Assembly (NCBI GenBank): GCA_022843785.1
Contig: JALHMZ010000011.1
Coordinates: 62,001-126,000 of the forward strand
Direction of reading: 5' to 3'
DNA length: 64,000 nucleotides
DNA from: Nitrospira sp.
GTDB taxonomy: Bacteria; Nitrospirota; Nitrospiria; Nitrospirales; Nitrospiraceae
A model generated the notes under the pieces. It did no database searches and was not told the origin of the DNA. It saw nothing but the letters and a program-made list of their open reading frames with translations. Both the position numbers and the translations under genes were made by a program. This document shows, piece after piece, positions 8,600 through 17,345 of this stretch (the first letter of the stretch is position 1; each line of letters starts with the position of its first letter).

Positions 8600-9562
8600 T
8601 TACGCGGAACGCGTTTCCACGCAGCCTAACAACTTCTCCTTCAAGACCTCGACATCGTACCCTCTTCCGATCAGCACGATTGCCGGCTCCGGCTCATCCA
8701 ATAGGGTGATCGGAGTGATTGTAGATTGGCCTGGCGGTGAGTATTGAAACTCCTGTAGCTCCGGGGCGTTCGTAAACCGGAAATAGCCTTTCGCCCGTTC
8801 AAGTTCTTTCGGCAGAGTCTTGAGCCATGCCAGAAACTGTGGCCGGTTGATCGTTCCCGTCAGTCGGATTGCTGTTGCGACGGGATGGTAGGCCGCGCGA
8901 GGACGAGCTTTCGCCGGAGACTTGTCGAACAGGACATTGGTCGGCGTGGTCGGGCCGACTGAGGTACGCGGAGCCAAGAGCGCCGAAGGGTCGATGCGTG
9001 CCTGGGTCGTTTCCCACAAACGGGCGTAAGGATTCTGGGTCAGGATCTGGTTTCGGAACGATTCCCAATGGCCCGGCACATAGAGGTCTTGTTTGTTGAG
9101 GATCAGTTCGTCCGCGCAACGAATGGCTTGAGTCGTCACATAGGCACTGGAGTGGCTCTCCTCGGCCGACACCGGATGGAGCAGCGCGATAATCCGCTCA
9201 AGCCGGGCCAGCCGTGCCGTATAGAGATCAGTGACAGCATCGACCACTTCCGCCGGGTCGGCCAAGCCCGAGCATTCCAGAATCACAACATCAGATGAAT
9301 AATCGCGCACCAGTTGGGCGATGCCCCAGGAGAGGTCTTCCTTGGTGTCGCAGCATACACAGCCTCCTGCGAGGTTCATCACTTGCTCAGCGATCGCACC
9401 AGCCCGAGGCCCGTCGATGCTGATGTCGCCGGCTTCGTTCATGAGCACGCCGGCGCGCAGTCCCTGAGCTTTCCAGTGCTCAAGCAACCGCATCAGCAGC
9501 GTCGTCTTCCCGGCGCCGAGGGATCCGCACAGAACATAAAAAGGAACGGGGGACTGAACCAT
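8600..9562 (-). CDS. CobW/COG0523-family metallochaperone GTPase
   Basis: About 320 residues of the G3E GTPase family. A Walker A GSLGAGKTT is near residue 15. The family's metal-binding GGCVCC (CxCC) motif lies near residue 66, ECSGLADP provides the Walker B region, and NKQD serves as guanine-specificity motif. The C-terminal half matches the CobW C-domain (TGTINRPQFLAWLKTLP to LIGRGYD). Members deliver zinc, cobalt or other metals to client proteins. Start is the ATG at 9562, with AGGAGG three bases ahead. A TTG at 9574 is also open. Nearby CDF and TonB-receptor genes fit a metal-homeostasis role. Confidence 0.87.
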   Translation of the reverse strand: MVQSPVPFYVLCGSLGAGKTTLLMRLLEHWKAQGLRAGVLMNEAGDISIDGPRAGAIAEQVMNLAGGCVCCDTKEDLSWGIAQLVRDYSSDVVILECSGLADPAEVVDAVTDLYTARLARLERIIALLHPVSAEESHSSAYVTTQAIRCADELILNKQDLYVPGHWESFRNQILTQNPYARLWETTQARIDPSALLAPRTSVGPTTPTNVLFDKSPAKARPRAAYHPVATAIRLTGTINRPQFLAWLKTLPKELERAKGYFRFTNAPELQEFQYSPPGQSTITPITLLDEPEPAIVLIGRGYDVEVLKEKLLGCVETRSA

Positions 9563-9608
9563 GAGCCTCCTCAATCGAACCCGCGATCATTGTACTGAGA
9601 AGAGAGCG

Positions 9609-10004
9609 TTATCCTCCAGCCAAGACGGGGCGAAACCCGGCCTCGGTGAGAATGCGAACGACCGCATCACGCTGATCTCCTTGAATCTCGATCCGTCCCT
9701 CTTTGACTGTTCCACCTGTCCCGCAGGCTTTCTGCATCTGCTTGGCGAGGAGTTCCTTCTCCGCCTGACCAATCCCCACGAATCCTGCGACCACTGTGAC
9801 GGTCCTTCCCCCGCGGTGCGCAGTCTGACGAAGGATATCCACGCGCCCCCGGCTCTTCTTGGGCAGGGTTGGCACCCTGTCGAGTTGGTCGGGAGCAGAT
9901 CGAGAGGGTGAGTCAGCCGGCAGTGGCACGTGCTTCAGCGTGGAAAAAGGACTGGCCCACTTAATCGGTCCACCGTCGATGGGAATGCGCGTCTTGTTTT
10001 TCAT
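9609..10004 (-). CDS. SUI1/YciH-family translation initiation factor
   Basis: 131 residues. The first 60 are Pro/Ser/Arg-rich and variable. The C-terminal 70 form a SUI1/eIF1-like domain with the basic loop HRGGRTVTVVAG, a central KQMQKACGTGGTVKEG segment containing the family's CGTGGT signature, and a closing IEIQGDQRDAVVRIL helix. Bacterial YciH influences start-site selection on the small ribosomal subunit. It precedes the CobW gene on the same strand with a 46-base gap. No special regulation is visible. Confidence 0.85.
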   Translation of the reverse strand: MKNKTRIPIDGGPIKWASPFSTLKHVPLPADSPSRSAPDQLDRVPTLPKKSRGRVDILRQTAHRGGRTVTVVAGFVGIGQAEKELLAKQMQKACGTGGTVKEGRIEIQGDQRDAVVRILTEAGFRPVLAGG

Positions 10005-10116
10005 AGGACGGCTACTTTAGAGGATTGAATCGGCCATGGATGCATAGAGAATGAGAGGACACGGAACCGCATCAAGCCTCTTTACCGTGTACCCATTCTA
10101 CATCTTGTACGGGAGG

Positions 10117-10134
10117 ACTTGCAGGGGTGCAAGT
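10117..10134. repeat. Short perfect hairpin ACTTGCA-GGGG-TGCAAGT
   Basis: A 7-bp perfect stem with a four-base loop in the 230-base spacer between the CDF exporter stop and the SUI1-like start, both minus strand. It lacks a U-run, so a standard intrinsic terminator is unlikely. It could be a protein-binding palindrome. Confidence 0.35.
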
Positions 10135-10234
10135 GAGGAGGTGTCAGCTTGCCGGCGTTTCAAGAGAGAGTGGGTTGAACGGAGGAATGTGTACCGAGTG
10201 TCTTATCTCCGGGCGATGGGCTACGCCGAGAGCG

Positions 10235-11194
10235 TTAGTGATGGTGTGCATAGGTATGGGCTTCGTGGTGGTGGTCAGCCAGCTTTCGGAGGTCACAATG
10301 GATGTCATCGGGATCGCAGCATTCCGTTTCCAGCTGGATGGTCATGTGTTTGATACCGAAGTCCGCCGTGATGCGGGTTTGGATCAGCTGCAGCAAATCG
10401 AGCGAGGGGTGGGACTCGTCAATTATCACATGAGATGTCAGCATGATCAGGCGTGGCTCGACCGCCCAGATATGGAGATCGTGCACATTCTTGACGCCGG
10501 GAATTGCCTCGATGGTTGCTGCGACTCGCGAGGCGCTGATGGCAGGCGGTGTTGATTCCAACAGTACTTCCAGCGATTCCTTGAAAATGGGCCATGCGCC
10601 ATGGAGGATTGCGCCGACGACAAGGAAGCTGACCAGAGGGTCGAGGATATTCCATCCCGTCAGCCAGATCGCCCCGCCGCTCAAGACGACGCCGAGCGAC
10701 ACCCATGCATCGCCCAACATGTGCCAAAAGGCGCTGCGGATATTCAGGTCGTCCTTTGCGCCGCGCTGCAACAGCAATGCGATGCTGAGATTGGCGGCAA
10801 AGCTCGCGGCGGCGATGCCCATGATCCACTCACCATCGACAGGGACCGGCTGCCAAAGCCTATGCATGCTGAATAGGGCGATACCCAGTGCCGTCAGGAG
10901 CAGAATGAATGAATTGAGAAAGGCCGCGATGACGCCGGCGCGGTGGTAGCCGAATGTCCGGGTTTCACTCGCCGGCCGTCTGGTGACGATATGTGCATAC
11001 AGCGCTAGGAACAGCGCGCCTTGATCGACGAAGTTGTGTCCGGCGTCGCTCATCAGCCCGATGCTGTTCAGGAGAATTCCGCCGATGAATTCCCCCAGGA
11101 TGATAAGGCCATTCAGTGCCAGCGCAAGGTAGAGGCGTGAGCGCAGGTGTTCGAATGAGGTGAGGGAGGTCATGGCGTAGTGTCGCATGCTCAT
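10235..11194 (-). CDS. Cation diffusion facilitator (ZitB/CzcD-like metal exporter)
   Basis: About 319 residues with six membrane helices and a cytoplasmic C-domain. The two metal-site motifs of zinc-type CDF proteins are present: SDAGHNFVD in helix 2 and HMLGDAW in helix 5 (each HxxxD). The C-domain has NVHDLHIW. An unusual tail carries clustered Cys and His (TECCDPDDIHC and HHHEAHTYAHHH), likely for metal sensing or loading. It would export zinc or a similar divalent ion in exchange for protons. The reading frame extends upstream to 11305, but that part translates the repeat tract, so a Met near 11194 or 11173 is the true start. Confidence 0.87.
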   Translation of the reverse strand: MSMRHYAMTSLTSFEHLRSRLYLALALNGLIILGEFIGGILLNSIGLMSDAGHNFVDQGALFLALYAHIVTRRPASETRTFGYHRAGVIAAFLNSFILLLTALGIALFSMHRLWQPVPVDGEWIMGIAAASFAANLSIALLLQRGAKDDLNIRSAFWHMLGDAWVSLGVVLSGGAIWLTGWNILDPLVSFLVVGAILHGAWPIFKESLEVLLESTPPAISASRVAATIEAIPGVKNVHDLHIWAVEPRLIMLTSHVIIDESHPSLDLLQLIQTRITADFGIKHMTIQLETECCDPDDIHCDLRKLADHHHEAHTYAHHH

Positions 11195-11224
11195 GCAATG
11201 AGGGCAAGGTTTCGGGCAAGTCAG

Positions 11225-11489
11225 TGCAGAGTGGACGTAAATGGCAAGTGGCAAGTAGTAAGTAGTAAAGGGGAGTCTTCCGGAAGGGTGGCTCCCCTGT
11301 TGCAAGAGCCGCCGACGTGGGGGAAGTGCTGAGGCGGCAGTTCTTCGCCACTGGCCACTCGCTACTCGCCACTCACGAGAAATAGGGGGAGGTGCTGAAA
11401 ATTGTCGGTTCTTCTTTTTGCCACTCGCAACTGACTACTTGCCACTCACGAGAAACAGGCAAGTGCTGAGTTGTGGGTCGTCAGTTTGA
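11225..11489. repeat. Large intergenic quasi-repeat block with 66-71 bp tandem units and long inverted arms
   Basis: Left side: words GGCAAGTGGCAAGTAGTAAG. Right side: two tandem units starting AAGTGCTGAG/AGGTGCTGAA at 11324 and 11390 plus a partial third at 11461, each full unit ending in GCCACTCACGAGAAA. AGTGGCAAGTAGT (11247-11259) is the perfect complement of 11434-11446, giving a 13-bp stem over a 174-base loop. It lies just upstream of the CDF exporter. Words are shared with the spacers at 8503-8599 and 25716-25810. Confidence 0.75.
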
Positions 11490-11531
11490 GGGCAGAACTG
11501 TAACGGTGCTTGTGCGAGAGTGTGATGGGAT

Positions 11532-11562
11532 CCGTGCCGCGATTCGCGTATGCGCGGCACGG
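11532..11562. terminator. Strong GC-rich hairpin after the DUF3365 gene
   Basis: CCGTGCCGCG and CGCGGCACGG form a perfect 10-bp stem with an 11-base loop. It lies 33 bases past the stop of the minus-strand haem protein gene. No U-tract follows on either strand, so it may stop polymerase weakly, protect the RNA 3' end or act as a protein site. Confidence 0.45.
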
Positions 11563-11595
11563 GCACCCACCCACACAGAAGAAAAAATGTTCTGT

Positions 11596-12189
11596 CTATT
11601 TCACCGGAATGCTGATGACCAATCCACCCATGACCTCGTTGATTTTGAAGTCCCGTTTGGGACTGTCCGGATGGGCGTTATGGCATCCGATGCAGGCCTG
11701 GGTCACGGCCAGATCCGGATAGACCGCTTGGAAATACCGGGTGCCTCCTTCTTTCACAAAGCCGGTGTAGGGTTTCGTCGGATGCGTGAGGACTGTCGCC
11801 AGGCCGAGTTTCTCAATCTCGCTGGAGGCGGCATTCCGCTTGTTGATTGGCCACAGGCTGATGAGCCGATATTGTATGCCGGTGCCCTTTCTTCCCATGA
11901 TTCGACCAGATTCCATCAGCAGTTGAGCAGGAAGTGGTAGCGAATTTGTTTCTTCCCAGTTCTCCGAGGCCACGACCACCCCTTTGGCCTGCATGCGTTC
12001 AACCACGTGCCTGGTGTAGGCCTCCCGGTCGGCTTCAATCATGGCATACAGATAGTTTGCGACCAGTTCGATCGGCAGACTTGCCGCTGTCCCTTCCGCG
12101 GCTGCGGGGTTCTGCCCGATGAGGCCGGTGGGGAACAATCCAAACATCAGGATGAGGACACCCTGTCTCAATTTGCTGGAGGATGACAT
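11596..12189 (-). CDS. Periplasmic DUF3365 (Tll0287-like) c-type haem protein
   Basis: About 197 residues. A signal peptide ends near PAAAEG, followed by a DUF3365/Tll0287-like sensor-type fold. There is a single haem-attachment motif, CIGCH, near residue 170 in the sequence VTQACIGCHNAHPDSPKRDF. DUF3365 domains are thought to bind haem in the periplasm and occur alone or in front of signalling domains; here there is no kinase or cyclase part. AAGGAGG six bases before the ATG at 12189 fixes the start, although the frame is open further upstream. The gene stands alone. A gas- or redox-sensing role is possible but not shown. Confidence 0.8.
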   Translation of the reverse strand: MSSSSKLRQGVLILMFGLFPTGLIGQNPAAAEGTAASLPIELVANYLYAMIEADREAYTRHVVERMQAKGVVVASENWEETNSLPLPAQLLMESGRIMGRKGTGIQYRLISLWPINKRNAASSEIEKLGLATVLTHPTKPYTGFVKEGGTRYFQAVYPDLAVTQACIGCHNAHPDSPKRDFKINEVMGGLVISIPVK

Positions 12190-12574
12190 GTGAGACCTCC
12201 TTGGTTTCTTCACGAATGCATCGGCGCCATACACCGTGGCTTCATGAAGGGGTGCGATAGGTAATTGCTGCAGTGATACGCAGCCGTTGCGATGAACAAG
12301 TGAATCAGTTGGATCGTCGAATAAGGAATGGGAATATCTAGAAGGAAGTAATGGCTAGAACTGACGCAAGGTCTGTGAGTTAGGGGATCGTGATGACCAT
12401 CGGTGCAGTCAGGGGAGATAGCGTAAGAGGAGAATTTCGAAGCCATGGCCCCGTTCTCCTGCCGAGATGGTGTGACGAGTCCACTGGAACATACGATGAG
12501 TCAGCATACGCTTTGGCGGCCATCAATACAATGATCGCATCTCTGATTTCTGGCTGTGAGCCGCTGAAAGAGAT
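12190..12574. other. 385-base intergenic stretch, nothing recognised
   Basis: No convincing gene, tRNA or repeat. Short open frames here have no ribosome site or family resemblance. The part nearest 12190 must hold the promoter of the DUF3365 gene, but no clear -35/-10 pair was picked out. Confidence 0.5.
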
Positions 12575-14041
12575 TCAGCGCGTGCCCGTAACTTTCAAGT
12601 TGAGGGCTCCGTCGCTCATGGCTCGAACGTAGAGCGCGTTGACATCGGCGAATACACCAACTCCTTGCACAGACGACACAGTTCCGTGCATCGAGATAGT
12701 CGGATTTATGGAGCGGTTGAGTGCGGCCGTAAAAAGGCCGCGCAGCCGGTCTATCGCCGGCCCCACTCCCAGAACAGCTTCATTCGAAATAAAATCTCGG
12801 AATGCAGACCCATAGATCCATTCGGCTTTCTTCAGCAACAGTTTTTCTGTGGCGGAGTCGTAGCGGATACCACCGATGTGTACGGTTTGCGTGAGTACGT
12901 TCATCTCCGGCGTTCCGACAAAGTACACATGACCTTGTGCATCCCCTGAAAAATCAATCCGGATTACCAATTGGTTTCCGCCATTACCATAGATCGATGC
13001 ATTCATAATCCGAATAAAGTCATCTTTGTGAGAGAAGCGCGCTCCTTTTAGCCGGCTCGCAAGCGCCTTGGAGAGTGTGCTGTATTCTATAGGAGCATCA
13101 GCGACGACGTGGAATTCAGCGGAAGCCGGTTGAGTGTCAAGTTGGGGAAGTGCTGCGGGCGCAGAAGGAGGTTCGGTGCCGAACACGATAACAGGTTTTG
13201 CCATGACCTGAATGGTGTCGTCGACAACCGGTCCAACCCCTGAAAATCCGCCATGTCGTACTTTTTCGATATTGAGGAGAAGCCACGCGTCCGGTTCTAG
13301 CTGTATTGGTTTGAGCAGCGTGTTCCACACATCTTCCACGTGGGGTTTCACAGTCATCGCGTTGATGCGCGTAACCGCATTGCTCAGTCCTCCACGTACA
13401 CCGTTCGTCAGCCGATTGGTGACTTCCTGGAAAATGTCGCTATCGGCGACGTGTAATTTGCAGGAGTCGATTGTGTTCACAGCCATGCTGCTGACAGATG
13501 CCGACAAGCCGTAATTGGGCGTCAGCCCGATTGCGATACTTCCATTCAGTGTGGCTTTTCTTGGCCATTCATTGCCATCGCCGCATTGAGTGATGTGGGG
13601 ATCAGTTCCAATCTTATAGCGAAGGGCAGTGCCGATGGATACGTAAGAACCTGGGGGGTCAACACCTTTCCACCAATCGCGGAGTGTAGTGCCTTGATCT
13701 GTGCTGATAGATTGCTGAGAGTCTGAGCGATCCATCGCAAAACCATCCCGTTCCGCATAGTATTTGTAAGCGGCGCCTTTGGGGGTTTTGAGGTAGCTCC
13801 CCCAATGATCAAATTTCTTTGGGATCAGGTTCTCATCGTTGGCTGCATCGAGAAATGCTGAAAGGTCTACACGAATGGGAAGGCTGATGGCGGAACTCTC
13901 TGCTGGAGCTATCGGATTCTGTTTCGCCGGCAATTGCTCTGGTTTTGGTGGACGAATGATGCCGTCGCTTATGGAGCAGCCCGCCAAGGATAGCAACAGG
14001 GACCAGGCTATGAGAGAAGTGTGTGCTGATTTAGGAAGCAT
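12575..14041 (-). CDS. DUF4403-family lipoprotein
   Basis: 488 residues with an N-terminal lipoprotein signal (LLSLAGCSIS), lipidation expected at the Cys near residue 22. The body resembles DUF4403, a family of large outer-membrane-associated lipoproteins with repeated beta-rich BPI/SMP-like halves. Two similar halves are suggested here by PIRVDLSAFLDAAN near the start and APIEYSTLSKALASRL near residue 317. The pattern VDLSAFLDAANDENLIPKKF is a typical opening of the family. The function is not established; lipid or hydrophobic ligand binding at the cell surface is a reasonable guess. The gene is separated from neighbours by more than 350 bases on both sides, so it is probably monocistronic. 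Confidence 0.68.
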   Translation of the reverse strand: MLPKSAHTSLIAWSLLLSLAGCSISDGIIRPPKPEQLPAKQNPIAPAESSAISLPIRVDLSAFLDAANDENLIPKKFDHWGSYLKTPKGAAYKYYAERDGFAMDRSDSQQSISTDQGTTLRDWWKGVDPPGSYVSIGTALRYKIGTDPHITQCGDGNEWPRKATLNGSIAIGLTPNYGLSASVSSMAVNTIDSCKLHVADSDIFQEVTNRLTNGVRGGLSNAVTRINAMTVKPHVEDVWNTLLKPIQLEPDAWLLLNIEKVRHGGFSGVGPVVDDTIQVMAKPVIVFGTEPPSAPAALPQLDTQPASAEFHVVADAPIEYSTLSKALASRLKGARFSHKDDFIRIMNASIYGNGGNQLVIRIDFSGDAQGHVYFVGTPEMNVLTQTVHIGGIRYDSATEKLLLKKAEWIYGSAFRDFISNEAVLGVGPAIDRLRGLFTAALNRSINPTISMHGTVSSVQGVGVFADVNALYVRAMSDGALNLKVTGTR

Positions 14042-14411
14042 CTGGTTTTCCTTCCGATTATCGGCGAGATGTACATGTCATCACACAACCTATCTCAAGT
14101 CAGGTTATGTACGTTCGGGGGGCGTCCTGTCGGGTCTAGAATACCAGAATTGCATGAGTATTTGTCATGCCGAAATAGTAGGGGACTGCCACAGGCGTTT
14201 TGGGCGACGGCTTCTGAATTGTGATCGGGTACTGCCATGCAAGTTTCAATGTGAGCGTGCCAATCACTTGAAAGGAATTTTGGTTCTGGCTTCGCTCCGT
14301 CCGATCGAGTCGTTCAAGGGGCTGGTGAACGTTATCCGGTTTCCGGAGCTGATATGGAGCAACCTATGAAGGCCTATATGATTACGATGTGAAATAAATG
14401 TGGTCGTATTA
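14042..14411. other. 370-base intergenic stretch, nothing recognised
   Basis: Lies between the coupled exported-protein gene and the DUF4403 gene, both minus strand. It probably contains the DUF4403 promoter. No hairpin with a U-tract, RNA gene or repeat of the types seen elsewhere was recognised. Confidence 0.5.
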
Positions 14412-15263
14412 TCAGCGCGTTTTCTTTGGCAGGCGTTCCTGCCGGATTGCGAATGTCGCGTGGCTAACTCCGAAATTCCCTCCGGCCTGGTCTGCGGCAA
14501 CGACGCGCAACGTGATGCCGTCCGGCGCGTCCGAGGGTAGCGGCACGAAGAACGGAGCTTCGAAGGTACGGCTCGCTTCGTCATAAAACATTTGCAGCCG
14601 TTCGACAATCCGATCTCCGATCAGGATCTCTCCGTAAATACGGAGTTTTCGCGAGTCCCAATCTCCATGGGGACGGACTACTGAGCCGGACAGGGTTCGG
14701 ACTGAGGCGCGCAGTGTGACGTCATCTTTGGCGATTAGAGCGTCTTGAGGCTTGGGCTGATTGATCTCGACCAGATAGCCATAGAGGTGCAACACGATGC
14801 CGTCGTGTGTGAGGTTCTGGCCCGGGATCAGCAGCAGCGTCGTGCTGGTTTTCTGCAGTGCAGCGGGATAGGCGAGTGGGCCCTCTGCGGAGACGGCTAC
14901 TACTGTCGGTTGTTGTAGATCCAACGTGGCGGTGAAGGCGGCGGAGGGACGAGAGCTGTAAATCGGTTCTCCTATCATGCGAGGTGTGCGCATGATTTGA
15001 TTTTGATCGCCGGGATCGCCTTGTTGCAGGCCAGTTGCCAGAATCCGGCCGGTTCCGATATCGGTGATGGTGACACGGGCTCCGCCAACATCACGGCCCA
15101 GTACCATCCCCCCATGTGCCACGACCCTCACGAGCACCGTCGTCAACTGAGGTCCATTGAGCAGTAATTCAGGAAAGGTCTGGCTTTGGGCCGGAGTTGC
15201 CCAGCAGGAGGATAAGAAGATAGAGAGAGCCATACCGAACGGAAAGAGGGCGGCCGGTGTCAT
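14412..15263 (-). CDS. Exported protein of unknown function, translationally coupled to metG
   Basis: 283 residues with a signal peptide (cleavage likely after ATPAQSQ). The mature protein is rich in beta-strand patterns: LTTVLVRVVAHGGMVLGRDVGGARVTI suggests an Ig-like or carboxypeptidase-regulatory-like domain, and a second strand-rich part occupies about 190-275 (KLRIYGEILIGDRIVERLQ). No catalytic motif is recognised. Its ATG overlaps the metG stop in an ATGA arrangement, so translation is coupled to methionyl-tRNA synthetase despite the unrelated cell location. This may only reflect operon packing. I do not recognise the family. Confidence 0.7.
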   Translation of the reverse strand: MTPAALFPFGMALSIFLSSCWATPAQSQTFPELLLNGPQLTTVLVRVVAHGGMVLGRDVGGARVTITDIGTGRILATGLQQGDPGDQNQIMRTPRMIGEPIYSSRPSAAFTATLDLQQPTVVAVSAEGPLAYPAALQKTSTTLLLIPGQNLTHDGIVLHLYGYLVEINQPKPQDALIAKDDVTLRASVRTLSGSVVRPHGDWDSRKLRIYGEILIGDRIVERLQMFYDEASRTFEAPFFVPLPSDAPDGITLRVVAADQAGGNFGVSHATFAIRQERLPKKTR

Positions 15264-17308
15264 TTTACTTTGGTGCCGGGATCGACTTCTTCCAGGATTG
15301 TGGCGAGGCCTCGCACCTCGCTATCTCCTGCTGCGAGGACCATGCCTTGCGATTCGATGCCCATCAACTTGGCCGGTTTCAAGTTCGCTACGATGACGAT
15401 CGTTTTGCCCACGAGAGCTTCCGGTTCATATTTCTTTCCGATACCGGCCACGATTTGCCGCTGCTCATTTCCGAGCGAGACTTGCAGTTTGAGCAGCTTT
15501 TCAGATTTCGGCACGCGTTCGGCACTGATGACTTTTGCCGTCTTGAGCTGAATCTTCATGAATTCGTCGATGGTAATCTGGGGCGGTGCGGCGGGTGCTG
15601 GTGTCCCAGGGGTTGCCGATGCTGCGGCCTGGGGCGTCGGTACGGCGGCAGGAACCGGTTGTGGAGTTGCAGGTGTGTCGCTCACGGTCTTGGCTCCTTC
15701 AGTTACTAAAAGTTTCGGGGCATCCCCGCGCACATGTGTCTCACTGGTTGTCGGTTGCAGTACCCGTGGAAACAATCCGGGCCCCTTCTTAACGATGGCC
15801 TCAGCAACAGGAGAATCCCAATCGTAGGTCTCTCGAGAAACTGGCTTTGTAAGATCGAGTGAGAGGCCAAGTTGCTGCGCCAATTGTTTCGAAGCCTGCG
15901 GCATGAATGGATAGAGCGACGCAGCTAGCAGGCGCAAGGCCCTGGCGGAGTAGTTGAGGACTGTACGGAGTTGGGGAGCATTGTCCGGATTCTTTGCGAG
16001 CTTCCAGGGCGCGGACTTGTCGATGTATTCGTCGCAGAGTCCGATCAACTCCCAGATCGCTTGGAGATTTTCGCGGAAGGTCAGAGCGGTGAATCCTCGC
16101 TCAATCACGGACGGCAGTTGAGTGGCGGCTTGCGCGATCTTGGATTCCAACTCCGGGAGTGCGGGCAGGCCCTCAGTCGGAATCTTGCCGCCGGCAAATC
16201 GTTCGATCATCGTGAGTGTACGGCTGAGCAAATTGCCAATGCCGTTTGCTAGGTCGCTGTTGATGCTTGCGTCCATGGCGACTTTCGAGAAGTCCCCGTC
16301 TTGTCCGAACGGCACCTCCCGCAATAAGAAATATCGGAACGCATCGGCACCGTACTCATCGATCATCTTGTTCGGATCGACAACATTGCCACGGCTCTTC
16401 GACATTTTCTCGCCATCCACCGTCCACCAGCCGTGTGCGAAGATAGTTTCGGGCAACGGCAGGTTCAAAGCCATCAGCATCGTGGACCAGTACACAGCGT
16501 GAGTTGTGAGAATATCTTTTCCGACGAGATGCACGTTCGCGGGCCAGAATCGATTGCCGGCCGGTGCTTCTTGCGGCAGGTACTTCAGGGCGGAGACGTA
16601 GTTCACGAGTGCGTCGAACCAGACGTAGGTGACATAGTTTTTGTCGAAAGGGAGTTCGATGCCCCACGACAGCCGAGATTTCGGTCTGGAGATCGACAGG
16701 TCGCTGAGTTTCTGGGTGGTTAAGAACCCCAGGACTTCATTGCGGCGGGAGTCGGGCCGGATGAATTGCGGGTGCTGTTTAATGTGGTCGATCAAGCGTT
16801 CCTGGTACTGTCCCATCTTGAAAAAATAATTGTGCTCGCTGAGCTGTTCGACGGGACGTTTACAGTCGGGGCAGAGGCCATCTACCACATCTTTTTCAGT
16901 CCAGAACCGCTCATCGAACGTGCAGTACCATCCAGTGTAGTCAGCCTTGTAAATTAGCTGCTTATCGAATAGCTCTTGAAGATATTGTTGAACAATAGAT
17001 TTGTGCTGAACGTCGGTCGTTCTGATAAAGGCATTGTTCGAAATATTCAGCCGTTTCCAGAGGTCCTGGAACTGTGGGGCCAGCTTGTCGCAGTGGGCTT
17101 GGGGATCGATGCCTGCCTTGGCTGCGGCCTGTTGGACTTTCTGTCCATGCTCATCGAGCCCGGTGAGGAAGAACACGTCGCGGCCGCGCAACCGCCAATA
17201 GCGCGCAAGGACATCGGCGGCAATCGTGGTGTAAGCGTGGCCGATGTGTGGCACGTCGTTGACGTAGTAAATCGGGGTCGTAATGTAGAAGGTATTCTGC
17301 TCGCTCAT
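15260..17308 (-). CDS. metG: Methionyl-tRNA synthetase
   Basis: 682 residues charging tRNA-Met. The catalytic Rossmann domain opens with FYITTPIYYVNDVPHIGHAYT (HIGH motif). A zinc-knuckle region has CTFDERFW and CPDC, and KMSKS appears as GEKMSKSRGN. An alpha-helical anticodon domain follows. After an Ala/Pro/Thr-rich linker comes a C-terminal tRNA-binding OB domain (IDEFMKIQLKTAKVISAERV onward) that also drives dimerisation in related enzymes. The frame is open to 17425 but that part overlaps holB. The Met at 17308 is the only one placing the first strand correctly. It sits in the tmk-holB-metG operon. Confidence 0.95.
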   Translation of the reverse strand: MSEQNTFYITTPIYYVNDVPHIGHAYTTIAADVLARYWRLRGRDVFFLTGLDEHGQKVQQAAAKAGIDPQAHCDKLAPQFQDLWKRLNISNNAFIRTTDVQHKSIVQQYLQELFDKQLIYKADYTGWYCTFDERFWTEKDVVDGLCPDCKRPVEQLSEHNYFFKMGQYQERLIDHIKQHPQFIRPDSRRNEVLGFLTTQKLSDLSISRPKSRLSWGIELPFDKNYVTYVWFDALVNYVSALKYLPQEAPAGNRFWPANVHLVGKDILTTHAVYWSTMLMALNLPLPETIFAHGWWTVDGEKMSKSRGNVVDPNKMIDEYGADAFRYFLLREVPFGQDGDFSKVAMDASINSDLANGIGNLLSRTLTMIERFAGGKIPTEGLPALPELESKIAQAATQLPSVIERGFTALTFRENLQAIWELIGLCDEYIDKSAPWKLAKNPDNAPQLRTVLNYSARALRLLAASLYPFMPQASKQLAQQLGLSLDLTKPVSRETYDWDSPVAEAIVKKGPGLFPRVLQPTTSETHVRGDAPKLLVTEGAKTVSDTPATPQPVPAAVPTPQAAASATPGTPAPAAPPQITIDEFMKIQLKTAKVISAERVPKSEKLLKLQVSLGNEQRQIVAGIGKKYEPEALVGKTIVIVANLKPAKLMGIESQGMVLAAGDSEVRGLATILEEVDPGTKVK

Positions 17309-17345
17309 GGCCGGATGGAAAGATACCAGGTTGGGGACGAGGATT

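Noticed and set aside
10051..10353. Plus-strand frame in the SUI1/CDF spacer
   Set aside because: It extends antisense into the CDF gene and shows no recognisable protein pattern.
11225..11489. CRISPR-like array in the CDF leader
   Set aside because: Units are imperfect, have no unique spacers of constant length, and there are no cas genes.
12390..12632. 80-codon plus-strand frame overlapping the DUF4403 3' end
   Set aside because: Composition is irregular, no ribosome site, and it runs antisense into a well-supported gene.
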